Of a stretch of DNA of 64,000 nucleotides, positions 52,640-64,000 are shown in pieces (the first letter of the stretch is position 1; the number at the start of each line of letters is the position of its first letter). Location of the stretch: positions 73,462,215-73,526,214 of the forward strand of contig NC_065920.1 of the NCBI RefSeq assembly GCF_024586455.1, given 5' to 3'. A program made the translations under genes and the position numbers. Source of the stretch: Bactrocera neohumeralis. Its lineage: Eukaryota; Arthropoda; Insecta; Diptera; Tephritidae. A model generated the notes under the pieces. That model had not been told where the DNA came from, searched no databases, and worked only from the letters and a program-made list of their open reading frames with translations.

Positions 52640-54430
52640 AAGTATTTTTAAGAAAAAGTCAAATTATTTAGCAAAGTCCGTAACCTATTCCATAAACGGT
52701 GCGAGAACTAAATTTTTTAATACTGATAATCTGTTTTTGCATACCTTAAGAAAAGTATAAAGGGTCTTCCCTAAAATTACTTTTATTTCATGCAGTATTT
52801 CTGAATCCCATCCATCAACATCCCATACTTTTTAGAATAAAGTCATGTTTTTTAGCTAAGTCTCACACCATTCTTCCACGTCTGGTGTTTTTAAAGCAAA
52901 ATGCAGAAATTGAAGTGAAAATTCCACAAAAAAGCTGCAATAAAACAAGTAAAATTTATTTCGAAGGAAATGAGAAAACCTGAACAAAAATCGACTTATT
53001 ATATTTAGTCAAGTCCACAACCTTTTCCTCAAATTGTACTAAGCTTTTGAATACTGATAATCAATTTTAACTCTCTTGGCTTGACATTATTGGTTTTATT
53101 AAAATTACTTTAATTTCATTGAGCAATAAACTTTATGTGTTTACCAAAGTCTCACACCATTCTTACACGTCAGGCGTTTTTGCAGCGAAGTACAGAAATT
53201 TAAGAGATAACTCCACACTAAAACATCAATAAGTTAAGTAAAATTTATTTTGAAGGAAAAAAAAAAACTGAATATATTTGTAGTTTTTCAAACAAAAATC
53301 GAATTTTTATATTTAGTCAAGTCCACAACCTTTTTCATAAATTGCACACACTTATTGAATTCTGGTAAGCTATTCTACATTCTTGGCTTGAACTTATTGT
53401 TCTTGTTAAAATTACTTTTATTTCATTGAGCATTTTGTGTAACAATCTGCTTACTTTTTCTTAGCAAAGTTTCACACCATTCTTTCTTGTCTGGTGTTTT
53501 TGAAGCGAAATACAAAAATTGAAGTAATAATTCCACAAAGAAAAATCAATAAGATAAGTAAAATTTATATCGAAGAAAGAGAGAGAAACGGGAAATATTT
53601 GTTGTATTTCAAAGAAAAACCTAATTATTATATTTAGTATAGTCTAAAACCTTTTCCACAAATCGTGCAAAATTTTTTAATATTAATTATCCACACTAAC
53701 ATTCTTGGTTGTTTTTGTAACTTACTTGTTTTTCATTGAGCATTTTGTGAAACAGAAACTTTTCAGAACAAATTTATATGTGTTAGCCAAGTCGCACACA
53801 ATTTTGCACCCACAATTTGACGTTTTTGAAACGAAACAGAGCAATAGAATTTGAAAATGACTTTTTAATCAATTTTGACTTTAAAGATCTCAGTCAAACT
53901 TGTTACAGTGTGTTCGAAAAGTATGCAAACAGTATTCGAAACTTTTCAGATAAAATTTATAAGTTTTAGCCAAGTCGCACACCATTTTGCACCCTTAATT
54001 TGACGTTTTTGCAACGGAATGCTGCAATTGAATTTTAAAAATATATTTTTAATATTTTTGACTTTAAAGCTTTTAGTCAAATTTGTTACAGTATGTGCGA
54101 AAATTATGCAAACATCATTAATTTTGCGCTATTATTTTTTATGGATTGAAGTACGGCCTTTTTAATATTTTATATTTACATTAGGTGAAAAAATTAATAT
54201 TCGTAACTTTTTAGAACAAAGTCAAGTTTTTCAGCCAAGTCGCACACCATTTTGCACCTACAATCTGAGGTTTTTGAAACGAAATAAAGCAATCGAAATT
54301 CGAAATTGTATTTTTAATATTTTCTGACCTTAAAGATCTCAGTGTATCTGAAATTAAAATAGAATTTTTAATATTTTTTTACTTTAAAAATTTCTGTTAT
54401 CAATTTTTTACAGTCTGTTTGAAAATTATG
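52640..54430. repeat. tandem array of a complex 170-330 bp unit
   Basis: Recurrent box A (AAGTCCACAACCTTTT or variant) is near 52674, 53009, 53321 and 53643. Box B (CACACCATTCTT...CGTC.GG.GTTTTT..AGCGAA) is near 52864, 53154, 53473, 53793, 53976 and 54240. Early units are about 310-330 bp and later units lose box A and shorten to about 180-260 bp. A lone unit is found 6 kb away at 60015-60250. Confidence 0.85.
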
Positions 54431-55280
54431 GAGCAATTAATTTTTTATGGCTTTTTAATTTTTGTATTTTTTTTATTTTATATTCAGTGTTATTTTTAAA
54501 CAATTAAAATTTAATTTTTGAACTCTTTCATCAATAATTTAATTTTAATTTATTTATTTCCATTTTATTAGTTGCATTTGCATTATTTATGTATTTTTTC
54601 GGCGTAAACTTGTAATCAGTCTATATTTATTTTATTTTTATATATATAATACTATTTCTCATGAATATTTACGCGTTTTGAATTTATTTAGAAACATAAC
54701 AAATAAAAAAGTGGGCTTTATTTTTTTTGTTCAGACTGTGCTGTCCAACTGTAGCTGCTAAAAATTTATTAAATTTCATATTTCAGTTATTACATAATTT
54801 ATTAGTTCTTTAGTTGAATTGAATAATTTTAAGGTGCACTGACTATAGGTTGGTGAAATACTGGTCTTTCATAGTTATATTACGTAATTAAATTTCACTT
54901 ATTTTCTGTATCGTTATTTTTTCACATCTGGTATTTGTGAGCTTTAAGCGCTCAGTGTTGTGTATTTGAACATTTAAATCAAAGCAGTGTTCGTAATTTT
55001 ACTTAAAAATGAATGAACACATTGTTTTTTTTTCGTGCGAAAAACGTCTTAATTTATGTTTGAGATTTAAATAATATTTGCTTTGTGGTTTTGAAAATTC
55101 AAATGTGTTTTTGGTGAAACTAATGTTTGGTTTACACTGTGCAATTTTTACGAACGCGTTATTGGGTACTTGGGAATAGAATAGTGATGAAGAAACTCGG
55201 CTCTTGAGCAAAACCAATTGACTTAACCACTGCCAAATGGATCACATCGTAAACGCACCTCACGTACTAAAAAAGGTCTA
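54430..55280. other. AT-rich intergenic, no gene seen
   Basis: No supported frame or recognisable element. The open frame 54999-55217 (minus) has no motif. Confidence 0.5.
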
Positions 55281-55284
55281 GTGA

Positions 55285-56000
55285 TTCAGAACAGACACTA
55301 AGATTTCCACAAGTCCCCCAGTTTACCCTCGAATAGCTGCAATTAGCCACTGCTAGGCTCAAGGCCAACAAATCACCCGGCCCGGACAGGATTCCAGCAG
55401 AAATCTTGAAAATGATCGCTGCAGAGCGATCGGCAGTACTAATAACTATGTACAACGCCTGCCTCGAAGCCAGATTATTCTCTGAACCCTGGAAAAAGCA
55501 ACGGCTGGTGCTAATCCGAAGAGGCTAGCAACGAAACTGGAGTATAAAATGCGTAATTGAAAGTTTAGTTAAGAAGCCGCACCGCGTAGATGGCATAAAT
55601 ACTAAGGAATAGTGTTGCTGGCGAATTTAGAAGTCCGAAACGCCTTCAACAGCGCTAGATGGGTAGATATGATCGACGCTCTCGAAAAAAGCTCAGAGTT
55701 GTGCTGCGAAACTACCTTAGTAACAGAACACTACTGTACAAAACTAGGGTGGGATCACGATAGATAGAGATCACGTTAGGAGCAGCAAAAGGATTGATTT
55801 TAAGTCCAGACTTGTGGAACATCATCTACGATGACCAGACCATTAAAATACTTAAACTTATGGACAAGCCGTAAATTTGGAGAAGTCGACTTTTACACCA
55901 GCTGTTATCCGGTCACGGATACTTCAAAAAGTACCTCCATGGAATGGGAGAAGTCAAAGAGCCGTCCTCGTCGAGAAATGAAAACTAAATGCCATAGCAA
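55285..56000 (+). mobile_element. R1-type LINE reverse-transcriptase remnant
   Basis: The + strand reads RLKANKSPGPDRIPAEILKM near 55350, MYNACLEARLFSEPWKKQRL, VLIRRG, and further on VRNAFNSARWVDMIDALEKS near 55630-55690. These are RT motifs of R1/LOA-type LINEs. Frameshifts and a deletion of the region between motifs 1 and 3 are evident. It is closely parallel to the minus-strand relic at 47000-47510 but more complete downstream. Confidence 0.75.
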
Positions 56001-57300
56001 CGCTCTCAAAAAATAACATAGTGAAAACCATCTCAATAACTTTTACGTAATTTTGAAGTTGTCGCTCTTAAGACATACTTTATACAAAAAGTGTTTAAAG
56101 GATGTCAGAGATAAAAGAAAAAAAGACTGTGGTAATTTGTGTAGTGTGTTTTTCTAGTACATAACTCTTTCGAAAATGGGTTTTGCGTTAAAAGTTTTGG
56201 AGACTAAAACAAAAACATGTCTTTATTTGTTATTTCTGAGCACTTCTGTATGAAAACTGTGGGAACCTTTTGCTAAACTTCGTAAAACTCGAATATGTGA
56301 GCTAGAAAGTGGGTAGTATATACGAAGTTAATATGGATATGGAGTATGATAACCTTTAACTACAATTTTTTGACATCAAAGAAGGTCGCCTTCTTAATTG
56401 GCTTGAAAATGGTAAAATCTATACCCTAATAAGTGCCGATTTTTGAAGCTTGATGGCATATGTGATAGACGACTGCAATAATATTAATTTATTGAAGCTG
56501 TTGACGACACAGAAGTGTCTTATTCAATATAATGTCAAGATCTAACCTATAAAGAAGGATTCATGGAAAGGAAAACCAAAATTGTACGTAAAGAAGGATT
56601 GCTGCATATTAAAGTGGAAGTTAGAGGGTGAGATTTAAGAAACTTTCATTTAATAATGGCTGCTAACTGTATGTGAATGCGAGGTAAATATTGTTCTCTG
56701 AATTCTTGATGGCTTATACTTGTATAGGGTGTATCAGCAAGTGGTTTGGCATTATTTTAACTAAATATTGAAAGTTTGAAATATATATTGAGTTATTTGA
56801 CAGCTGTCAAACGTTCGTTCATATGTCAAACTGTATGCCTTTCAAAATTTTTGAAATTTTTTTAATACCATATTGAATTTTTGAAATTCACTTAGTCATT
56901 TTTTATTGAGTTATTCGACAGCTGTCAAACGCTCATCTGTCATAGCTTTTACCTTTTTTTGGTAATATTTTTGAAAGCAATTTTGAAGTTCAGTTAAAAT
57001 AATATTATTTTAAAATAAATTTTATGCTTAGTGGGCAAGTGCGAATTTGAGTGTGACATTTTGTTTGCAACTGTAGTTTAATATTTTTTAATTTTAAGTT
57101 TTCAAACTGTGTTGTCTCTATAGTAATACATATTTAACACATTCTCTTGACGAGTTTTACAAATATTGCATTGCCTTATTGTAGGTATGTATGCTTTATA
57201 TTATATATCGTCACCTAAAATGCAAAATAGCGGAACATCAAAAACAAATTGAAAATCGCTGTCAGATATAATAATCGATATATTACCAGTTTCGGTATTA
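56001..57300. other. intergenic, no gene seen; duplicated palindromic block
   Basis: The block ATTGAGTTATT.GACAGCTGTC followed by AAACG occurs at 56787-56813 and 56904-56930, 117 bp apart. Its centre TGACAGCTGTCA is a perfect palindrome with a CAGCTG E-box core. The rest shows nothing recognisable. Confidence 0.5.
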
Positions 57301-57308
57301 GTGTATGA

Positions 57309-57379
57309 TAACCAATATATAACCATTTCATAAACAATATATAACCATTTTATAACCAATATATACCCATTTTATAACC
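57309..57379. repeat. 22-bp tandem repeat, about 3.3 copies
   Basis: Unit ATAACCAATATATAACCATT plus two bases, repeated three times with single-base differences and followed by a partial copy. Confidence 0.85.
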
Positions 57380-57399
57380 GAAACTCAAATTTTGTTTCA

Positions 57400-60010
57400 G
57401 TATGAGTGGTTTCTATTAAATCGTTTTTCCTTCGCCTGTAAACTTATGATAAGTGATATTACGTTATTTTGCATTTTAGTTGACGTTATGTATGTATGTA
57501 GGTCTTGGGTTTAATATTTTCTTGCTTACTGTACTCTATGGATTTGCTTTCTTTTGTTATAAACTGAAATTGTTTTTCAGCTGCACTTAGAAATAATTTG
57601 GTTATACATTTTTCTTGCTATTTTACTATTTGTTTTTGCAAATGATATCTTTAGTTGGTTTGGTGCTTACTTTTGGAATGTTTGGTGAGTCTTTACTGTA
57701 CTTATTTTTATTATTTACTGTTTTTTACTGTTTCTTACAACGTTTTGAAGAGGTTTCTTAAAATATTTTTTCCTCTTTTTTTAATTTTCTTTGAAAAACA
57801 TTCTTTTATGCAATGTAAATATATATTAATACATTTATATTGTATATATATTTTTAACATAATTATTTAATTTAATTTTTTTATTATTTTTTTTTTAGCT
57901 TTTATATTTAGTAATGCCTTATAACTAATCACTACCACATTGCTAACAATTTTCAAGTATTTTTTTTAACATTTTTGTGTTTGCTTTTTTAACAATACAA
58001 TATATAGTTTTCTTTTTTAATATTACAGTGTAATGCTAAATTAAATTTAGTAATTTTTTTTTGCTTTTAATTACATATTAAATTGTTTTTTTATTGTTGC
58101 GAAATTGCCATTTACATGCTAAGCATTAATTGTTTATTATTTCTAATTTTTTTTTAATGGTTTTCTTTTTTAATATTTTTTAAATATTTTTAATTATTTT
58201 TTATTAATTTTTTTTCATATATAATATATATTTGGTAGTATATATAATAGTAATTGATGTTTATTTTTTCGGTTTAATCAGCATTTTAACAAGTTTTTTG
58301 TGTGTACTCTGCATGTATGATCTTCTATAAGCCAAGTAAAAAATAAATCGGCTTTTCAGCTTCCCATGAATTTATGTACATGCACACATATAACATACAT
58401 GTGTGTTTATTTTAAAACATTTTAATTTTCACCGATTTTTTATATTCATTTTATATTTATTTTCATTTTTATTTCCATTTTCCCCTCATTTTATTTTCAT
58501 TAAATTTTATTTTTATTTAATTTCCATTTCATTTTATTATTATTTTTTTTTTTTTCATTTTAAATTTGCATATTTGTATTTTAATTATTTTTTGCCTGTC
58601 TTGTAGACACTATTTATAATTTAGTTTAGTATTTCTTTATTTGCTTTGTTTATTGTAATTCTGGCGTTCCAACTATTCCTAAATAAATACATACAAGCGC
58701 TAACAAATTTACATCTTTTTTGAATATTAAAGGCCTTTCTACGTTTCAACTACGTTTTGCTTACTACTCACACTAGTTGTATATATATACTTAGTACATA
58801 TTTTTTATTGTTTCCATTTTCTGTATAAATATGTATCCATATATGGTTCCTGCACCGATATACCAACTACCCGCTATGCACAACAATCATGACACAAATA
58901 AATAAGTATGTCTATCGTGTATAAATATGTATTGACTCGCAGATATGAACGAAAGTAGAATTGACATTTAATTTTAATTAAATTTTATTTAACTAAATTA
59001 ATTATTAAAAAAATTTTATCTAAACATTAAATAAAATTTAATTTATTTAATTAAATAATTTTTCAAATAAAGCGGCAAGTTAAAAAAAATTATATTTTAT
59101 TTTTTTTTGCCCAAAAGGCAAACAAATAAACATAAAATATAAATGTGTACAAATAAAAAAATATGTATATAAATATAAATAAAAAATAAATAATATATAA
59201 ATAAAAAAAAATAATTTAAAACTGGCAAAGTAATATTTTTTTGTTAAAATGTGACTATATAAAAAATATGTAAATATTTATACTTCCATAATGTTTATCT
59301 TTTAAATTTGTATTAAAACCCTTACATAATCAGTAAGTCGTACCAACATTAATAAAAAAATTATTAAAAAAAATGAGAAAATTTTTAATAATTAGTAGCA
59401 GTTTTCTAATTTTTATTTTCAATAAAAAATAAAAAGTTAAGAATAAAAACAAATTATACATTCGGTAAACTTTTTCAAAACTAATATAAAAAAAATTATT
59501 TAAGAAATAAAAGTAATAATTCATTAATTTATTATTGTGTCTATTCATTATTTTATATTGAAAAAAGAAAAATTTGTAAACAATTTTAATTTTGATATAA
59601 TTTTTCAATGATTTCAATATTTTATACTTGTAAAAATAATAATTTTTTTTGAGCTTGTTTGTTTACAACAAAAATAATATATTAATAAAAAAATATTATC
59701 ATAATAATATATTTATTTTTTATTGAAAAAAATCGTTTTGACATTTATTGTTTTATATTTAGTTTGTTTCTTAAGTGCTAGTAGCTGCTAGCTATCAGGA
59801 ATAAGGAGAAGAATCTAACAATTAGTAAGTTACATTGACAATAAGCGAAATTATGAAAAAGCAAAGAAACGGAAAATTGCCAAAAATTAGCAGAGGAATC
59901 ATTAAACATTTTTCTTTGCTAAACACATCATACCAAGGATTGGAAATGTATTTTTATGGTTTTTATTTTCACAATTAAAATAACAAAAATCAAAGCAATT
60001 GCATCAAATA
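57400..60010. other. T-rich then mixed AT intergenic DNA, no gene seen
   Basis: Long T-rich segments (57880-58640) and A/T-rich text follow one another. Open frames are composition artefacts. Microsatellite words occur near 58370-58400 and 58780-58940. Confidence 0.55.
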
Positions 60011-60014
60011 TCGT

Positions 60015-60250
60015 TTATTTAGACACGCATAAATTTATATTTAGTTAAGTCCACAACATCCATAAATTGTACTAAATTGTTGAATACTGATAATATATTT
60101 TAACTTTCTTGGTTTGACGTTATTGTTTCTTTTTATATTACTTTTACAGAAAAAATTAGAAACTTTTCCGAATAAATAAATTGTTTTAGCCAAGTCGCTT
60201 TTACAAATTGACGTTTTTAAAACGGAATGGTGCAATTGAATTATAAAAAG
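60015..60250. repeat. isolated unit of the 52.6-54.4 kb array
   Basis: The text AGTTAAGTCCACAAC, TTGAATACTGATAAT, TTTTAGCCAAGTCGC and GACGTTTTTAAAACGGAATG, followed by GTGCAATTGAATT, matches the array unit in order, with the CACACCATTTTGCACC block deleted. Confidence 0.8.
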
Positions 60251-60954
60251 CATTTATTTTTATAAATTATGCACAAATTTCAATAGCAATAACTAGCAGC
60301 TCTCTTTGCTATTTAAAACGCTTTTGCAGCAGAAATTTGGAAACATAGCATTTAAGAAAAATGGCAACATAGCACTTAGGAAACAAAACGATTGTACCAG
60401 ACAAATGCATACTACTGAAAATGGTAATAATTTCCACTCAAATACTTTTTATACAAAAATATAGAATCTATTTCACTCAAAAAAATTCTTTTAGTAAAAA
60501 GTTTTAAAAAGATATGTATATGGTGTATATATGCAAAAATAGTCTAACTAGGCTTAGAATAATAATAGAATAATCAATTATTGCATTAGTAAAGAAAGAA
60601 ATTTTTAAACCTTATAATATAAAAATTATAAAAAAAAAACTATATGAAAATTTTATATAATATAAAAAATTACAAAAAAAAATTTTGCCTTATAAATTTC
60701 TAAACAAGTTGAAACAAGAAAGAAGTTGTTCCAAATATTTTTAAATAATTTATTATAAGCTTAAATTTATATAATATAAAAAATGTTAAATTTAATTTGG
60801 GCATACTTTTGGCTTTTTGGAAAAATGATATCTCGAAATTAATATAGGAAATCCAAATTAATATAAAAAAAAAACAAAAGAAACTTTTTTAAAATTTCGT
60901 TTTAATTGACCACTTAGTTTTGTTTTCCTAATAATTAAGCTTTAGTAAAGAAAA

Positions 60955-61290
60955 TTCTAAAGAATATCATAACCTCAAATACTAACTAAAATACTGGCAC
61001 GTTAAAAATAAAAAAATCATAATCTCAAAATATTTAATAAAATACTGTCAGGTTAAAAATAATAAAATCATAACCTCAAGATGTAAAATAAAATATTGTA
61101 AAGCTGAAATCAAAAAAAAAATCATAACCTCGGAATATTTAATAAAATACTGGTAAAAAAACTATAACCCAAAGAACTATATAAAATATTATCATGCTAA
61201 AATAAAACCATAATACCAAAATACTAAATAAAATACTGTCACGCTAAAAGTAAAAAAAAATCCTAACCTCAAAATACTAAAAAAAAATTT
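60955..61290. repeat. tandem repeat, about 45-65 bp unit, six or so copies
   Basis: Recurrent text CATAACCTCAAAATACTAAA and TAAAATACTGTCACGCTAAAA with A-rich joins. Copies are diverged but aligned in the same direction. Confidence 0.8.
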
Positions 61291-62260
61291 AAAATATTTT
61301 TAAAGCATCAAAATGGGCAAGATAATTCTATCTAAAAACAACTGCTTTCGAAAATACTGATATGTGCTTGCTCGTGCTACTTAATTAATTTAAAAAATTT
61401 TCTTAAATAGCTTAAATCAATAAATTAAAGAAAAATAATCTAAAACAAAATTTATAATTTTAATAATTCCAAAAAATTTTTAAAAAATTTTTGTAACTCA
61501 AAAATTAATTTTTTTTTACTAAATTGCACCAAAATTTTCTAGAAAATTTTAATGTTAATATTTCTAAACTTTTTTTTACCAACCTTTACGTTTGTGGTCT
61601 TTTTACAACTCTCGAGCACCTCATTCTCCATAAGCTCCACTATGGTTCTCCCTTGTAATAGCTTACGGCAACCATTTTTTCACTTTTTCTCTAACCTAAA
61701 TAATAACCTATATTCATAAATAACTGTATATAACAGACGAAATAATTACGAACTCGGCTTTTAAAGGAACACATATGAATCGGCAAACAAGTCTCTAAAC
61801 ATCTGCTCTCTCTAACCACCCCTCTCTGCTTTCTACATTAACTCTAACTTGTACGTTTATTTGTTTATAAAAATTATTCAACCCCACCATAGGCCCCATA
61901 CCGCATTTGTATTCATAAAAAAATTTCCAGTTTTCCTCAACATTTTTTTTTCCTTTTTTTCGTATTCTCCGTTTCTTTGTCCTCTGTTCCTCTCTAGCGC
62001 TCGCACATACGCCCGTTTCGTTTACCTCAAATGCAAACGCCAATACCCGACACCATAACAACGGAGCCACTGAACACTGTCTAGTAGTTAAATTGAACCT
62101 AATACCAACAACAATGTGCGCACACAACAACAACAACACACATGTACACACATAGTTACGAAAACGCAGGCACACTGTGACGCTAACGAATCAAGACTGG
62201 CCGGCCGCCTGTGTTGTAGCCAATGTCTAGGAGCTGCGGAGTGCATTGGCATCGGCGACG
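61291..62260. other. intergenic / possible 3' UTR of the minus-strand gene
   Basis: AT-rich to 61590, then more balanced. The frame 62175-61795 (minus) shows no recognised domain and the text has few coding hallmarks. Some of it may be 3' UTR of the gene ending at 62489. Confidence 0.4.
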
Positions 62261-62263
62261 CGC

Positions 62264-62488
62264 TCAACAGCATTTCGCGCATTCGGATTTGACTTTGGCG
62301 GCTGCTTCGAGCGCTGCGGCTGCTGCCTTTTCCGCCGCTTCGATGGCCGCTTGCGCTTCCGCCTTGGCATGCGCTTCCGCGACGGCTTCGGCCTCGGCGC
62401 GTCGCTTGGCCGCCTGACATTGCGCACAGTGTTTCTCCAAGAATTTCATAGACAAGTGGAACGTATATCGGTGCCGGGTACAACGCCT
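62264..62488 (-). other. in-frame open extension downstream of the TAA stop, Ala/Glu-rich
   Basis: Directly after the TAA at 62491-62489 the same frame stays open for about 74 codons to a TGA. It reads RRCTRHRYTFHLSMKFLEKH, CAQCQAAKRRAEAEAVAEAH and further Ala/Glu/Lys heptad-like sequence ending SECAKCC. GC content and codon bias look coding and differ from the AT-rich flank. CxxC at one end and CxxCC at the other bracket a predicted helix of about 45 residues. It may be translated by stop-codon readthrough, or as an alternative 3' exon, or be a 3' UTR by chance. Confidence 0.45.
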
Positions 62489-63275
62489 TTACATCTTATA
62501 TTCCACAATCTTGTTTGGATTCAGGAATTGCTCACGCTGTGCCGCATCCAAGTGGGCGACGGTGCGACTTAAGCCGGATGCGCTGCCAGTTCCGGGTGAG
62601 GAGTGCTTTTGTTGCTGCTGCTGCTGCGACGACTGCTGTTGTGCCTGTTGCTGCTGTGACTGCTGTTGTTGTTTGTGTTGTTGTTGTTGTTGCTGTTTAT
62701 TTTGATTATTGTTTTCCGGCTGATAGTAACCGCCGGCGCTGAGCACACCGACATTCACGCCCGCCACAACGGGCTGCTGCTGATAGCCGGAATACTGCGG
62801 ATAGTAAGGCGGTGTGGTATGCTGTGTGCCGCCGCCGCCACCGCCGCTGCCGCTTACCATGTCTACCGTTTGCACATTTCCGCTCGGCTGTTGCTGGTAC
62901 TGCTGTTGTTGTTGCTGTTGCTGCTGATATTGTTGCTGTTGTGTGTGCTGCGGATGTCCGTGTTGATGATGGTGATGCGCGCTGCGCGGTTGCTCGGAAT
63001 GCAATATCGGATATTGCTGTTGATGTGAGTATTCCTGCGAAGTGCCACCGCCTAGACGCGCCGTGGACTCGTCGTGCAGCCCCTCGCCCATGTCGCCGTC
63101 GCGGTTGTGCGCGCCGCGTATGCACAGCTTGGTGAAGAGCCAGACGCGCGTGCGGTAGAGCAGATAGCAGCAGAAATGCACCACAACGACGAATATTATG
63201 GCACACACGGTGACAATTATGGCCTTGCCCGGTTTGGTCCAGTCCAGCATCGGGTAAATGTAGACGTTGTTCTTT
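62489..63275 (-). CDS. last exon of an unidentified single-pass membrane protein with a Gln-rich tail
   Basis: The exon starts at an acceptor (TTGTTCACAG in minus orientation) at 63275, one base into a codon phase, and reads KNNVYIYPMLDWTKPGKA. A strong membrane span follows, IIVTVCAIIFVVVVHFCCYL, then LYRTRVWLFTKLCIRG and a long cytoplasmic region with His-, Gln- and Gly-rich stretches (poly-Gln from CAG/CAA mixtures). It ends NPNKIVEYKM and TAA. Basic residues after the span suggest the C-terminus is cytoplasmic, so upstream exons beyond the window would encode the extracellular part. I do not recognise the family. An ATG at 63248-63250 lies inside the exon, but the frame clearly continues upstream to the acceptor, so it is not the start. 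Confidence 0.75.
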
Positions 63276-64000
63276 CTGTGAACAAAAAGTTGTGACGTTT
63301 GTAAGAAGATCAGCGTTTATTATATATTTATTGATGTGCTTGCAATTGGTGTACGGTGTTGAGGTGGTGAATGTGTGCAGGAAACTCAATGAAGATGTGG
63401 AAATCAAACCAAAAAGTGATGTGCTGGGTTGCCGTGTGCATATTTCAACATTTTATACATTCAAAATAATATTTGCTTTTTAATGTGGAGCTATTTTTTA
63501 CTATAAAAACAATATTTCAATTAAATATTTTTAGATAAAGTCTAAAAACATTCAAAAAAATAATTTATTGAACACACCAAGCAAATATAAAATAAAACAT
63601 ACATACATACATATATACATACATATGTATATATATTTGCAAAATAATTTTAAAAGTTAAGTAACTGTTTTAACATTTCTACGACTGGATTAAATGAAAA
63701 TATTTGCAACGTAAACTTTTAGGACCTTATAGTGCATACATAGTATACTATATGATCAAATTTCACTCAGACTGTTCCACTTAAGCTGTACATGGGATTA
63801 CGGGTTTTAAAAAATCAAATTTTTTGTTGCCAATCTACTATTCTACAACCCCTATAGAATATTTTCCTAAATTTTTAAGTTGATCCGAGTAATAACTTCG
63901 GATTTCGCTAGGGGCTAAGTGCGTCGTCTTTAAACGCGTTTTTCTCGAAACTGAATTCGAAGTCGGTTGGCAAGATTTCTCGAGAACAACAGATCTTCAT
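63276..64000. other. intron of the minus-strand gene, with a repeat-like segment at the edge
   Basis: AT-rich intron with a CATA microsatellite at 63598-63636. From about 63770 the text (TTTCTCGAAACTGAATTCGA and GATTTCTCGAGAACAAC) has balanced composition and looks like part of an interspersed repeat, but I cannot name it. Confidence 0.4.

Noticed and set aside
52640..54430. CRISPR-like array suspected from regular repeats
   Set aside because: Units are hundreds of bases long, diverged throughout, and found in a eukaryotic context. There are no short identical repeats with unique spacers and no cas genes.
62223..63135. Plus-strand frames rich in Cys, Val and Ala across the Gln-rich exon
   Set aside because: They are antisense readings of CAG/CAA repeats, giving poly-Cys, Leu or Val strings, with no independent support.

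Overview
The window looks like a piece of an AT-rich higher-dipteran genome, most likely a tephritid fruit fly. The grounds are an intron-rich fly-type gene, many decayed mariner-family transposons, RTE-like and R1/LOA-like LINE pieces, abundant (CATA)n microsatellites, and a short interspersed repeat around GACCACTATAGCATATAGC. The genus is inference. No prokaryotic features, CRISPR arrays or recognisable tRNA/rRNA genes were seen.

Most of the window is one gene on the + strand, 897-41700. It encodes a P4-ATPase (lipid flippase subfamily) of the Neo1/ATP9 class (probable phospholipid-transporting ATPase IIA/IIB; the fly relative is, from memory, CG31729). Ten coding exons join with every splice phase matching to give 1340 codons plus stop. 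A second first exon at 32752-32849 also splices in phase into exon 2, giving a shorter 1106-residue form. The two starts are separated by a first intron of about 34 kb.

That intron (1697-35949) is a transposon graveyard. It holds a dispersed and locally tandem 20-bp palindrome array (about 1.9-10.5 kb), R1/LOA-like LINE remnants, several pieces of one RTE-like LINE family including a nearly complete copy (18318-21350) nested inside an older mariner relative, a tiny 84-bp deletion derivative of that LINE with its own target-site duplication, a probable TTA-flanked MITE, and more mariner fragments. Intron 6 holds nested jockey-like LINE remnants and intron 8 a three-copy tandem repeat.

Between 41.7 and 62.2 kb I see no convincing host gene. 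This part holds the ATP9 3' end, extremely AT-rich DNA with strand-biased T or A runs, a 200-bp foldback element, three mariner pieces (one with recognisable ends), two R1-like LINE remnants and several tandem arrays (50.2-52 kb, 52.6-54.4 kb, 61 kb).

At the right edge, on the minus strand, the last exon of a second host gene (63275-62489) encodes a single membrane span followed by a Gln-rich cytoplasmic tail. The frame continues past its TAA stop into an Ala/Glu-rich, Cys-flanked segment, a candidate for readthrough or an alternative 3' exon. The remaining exons of this gene lie beyond the window.
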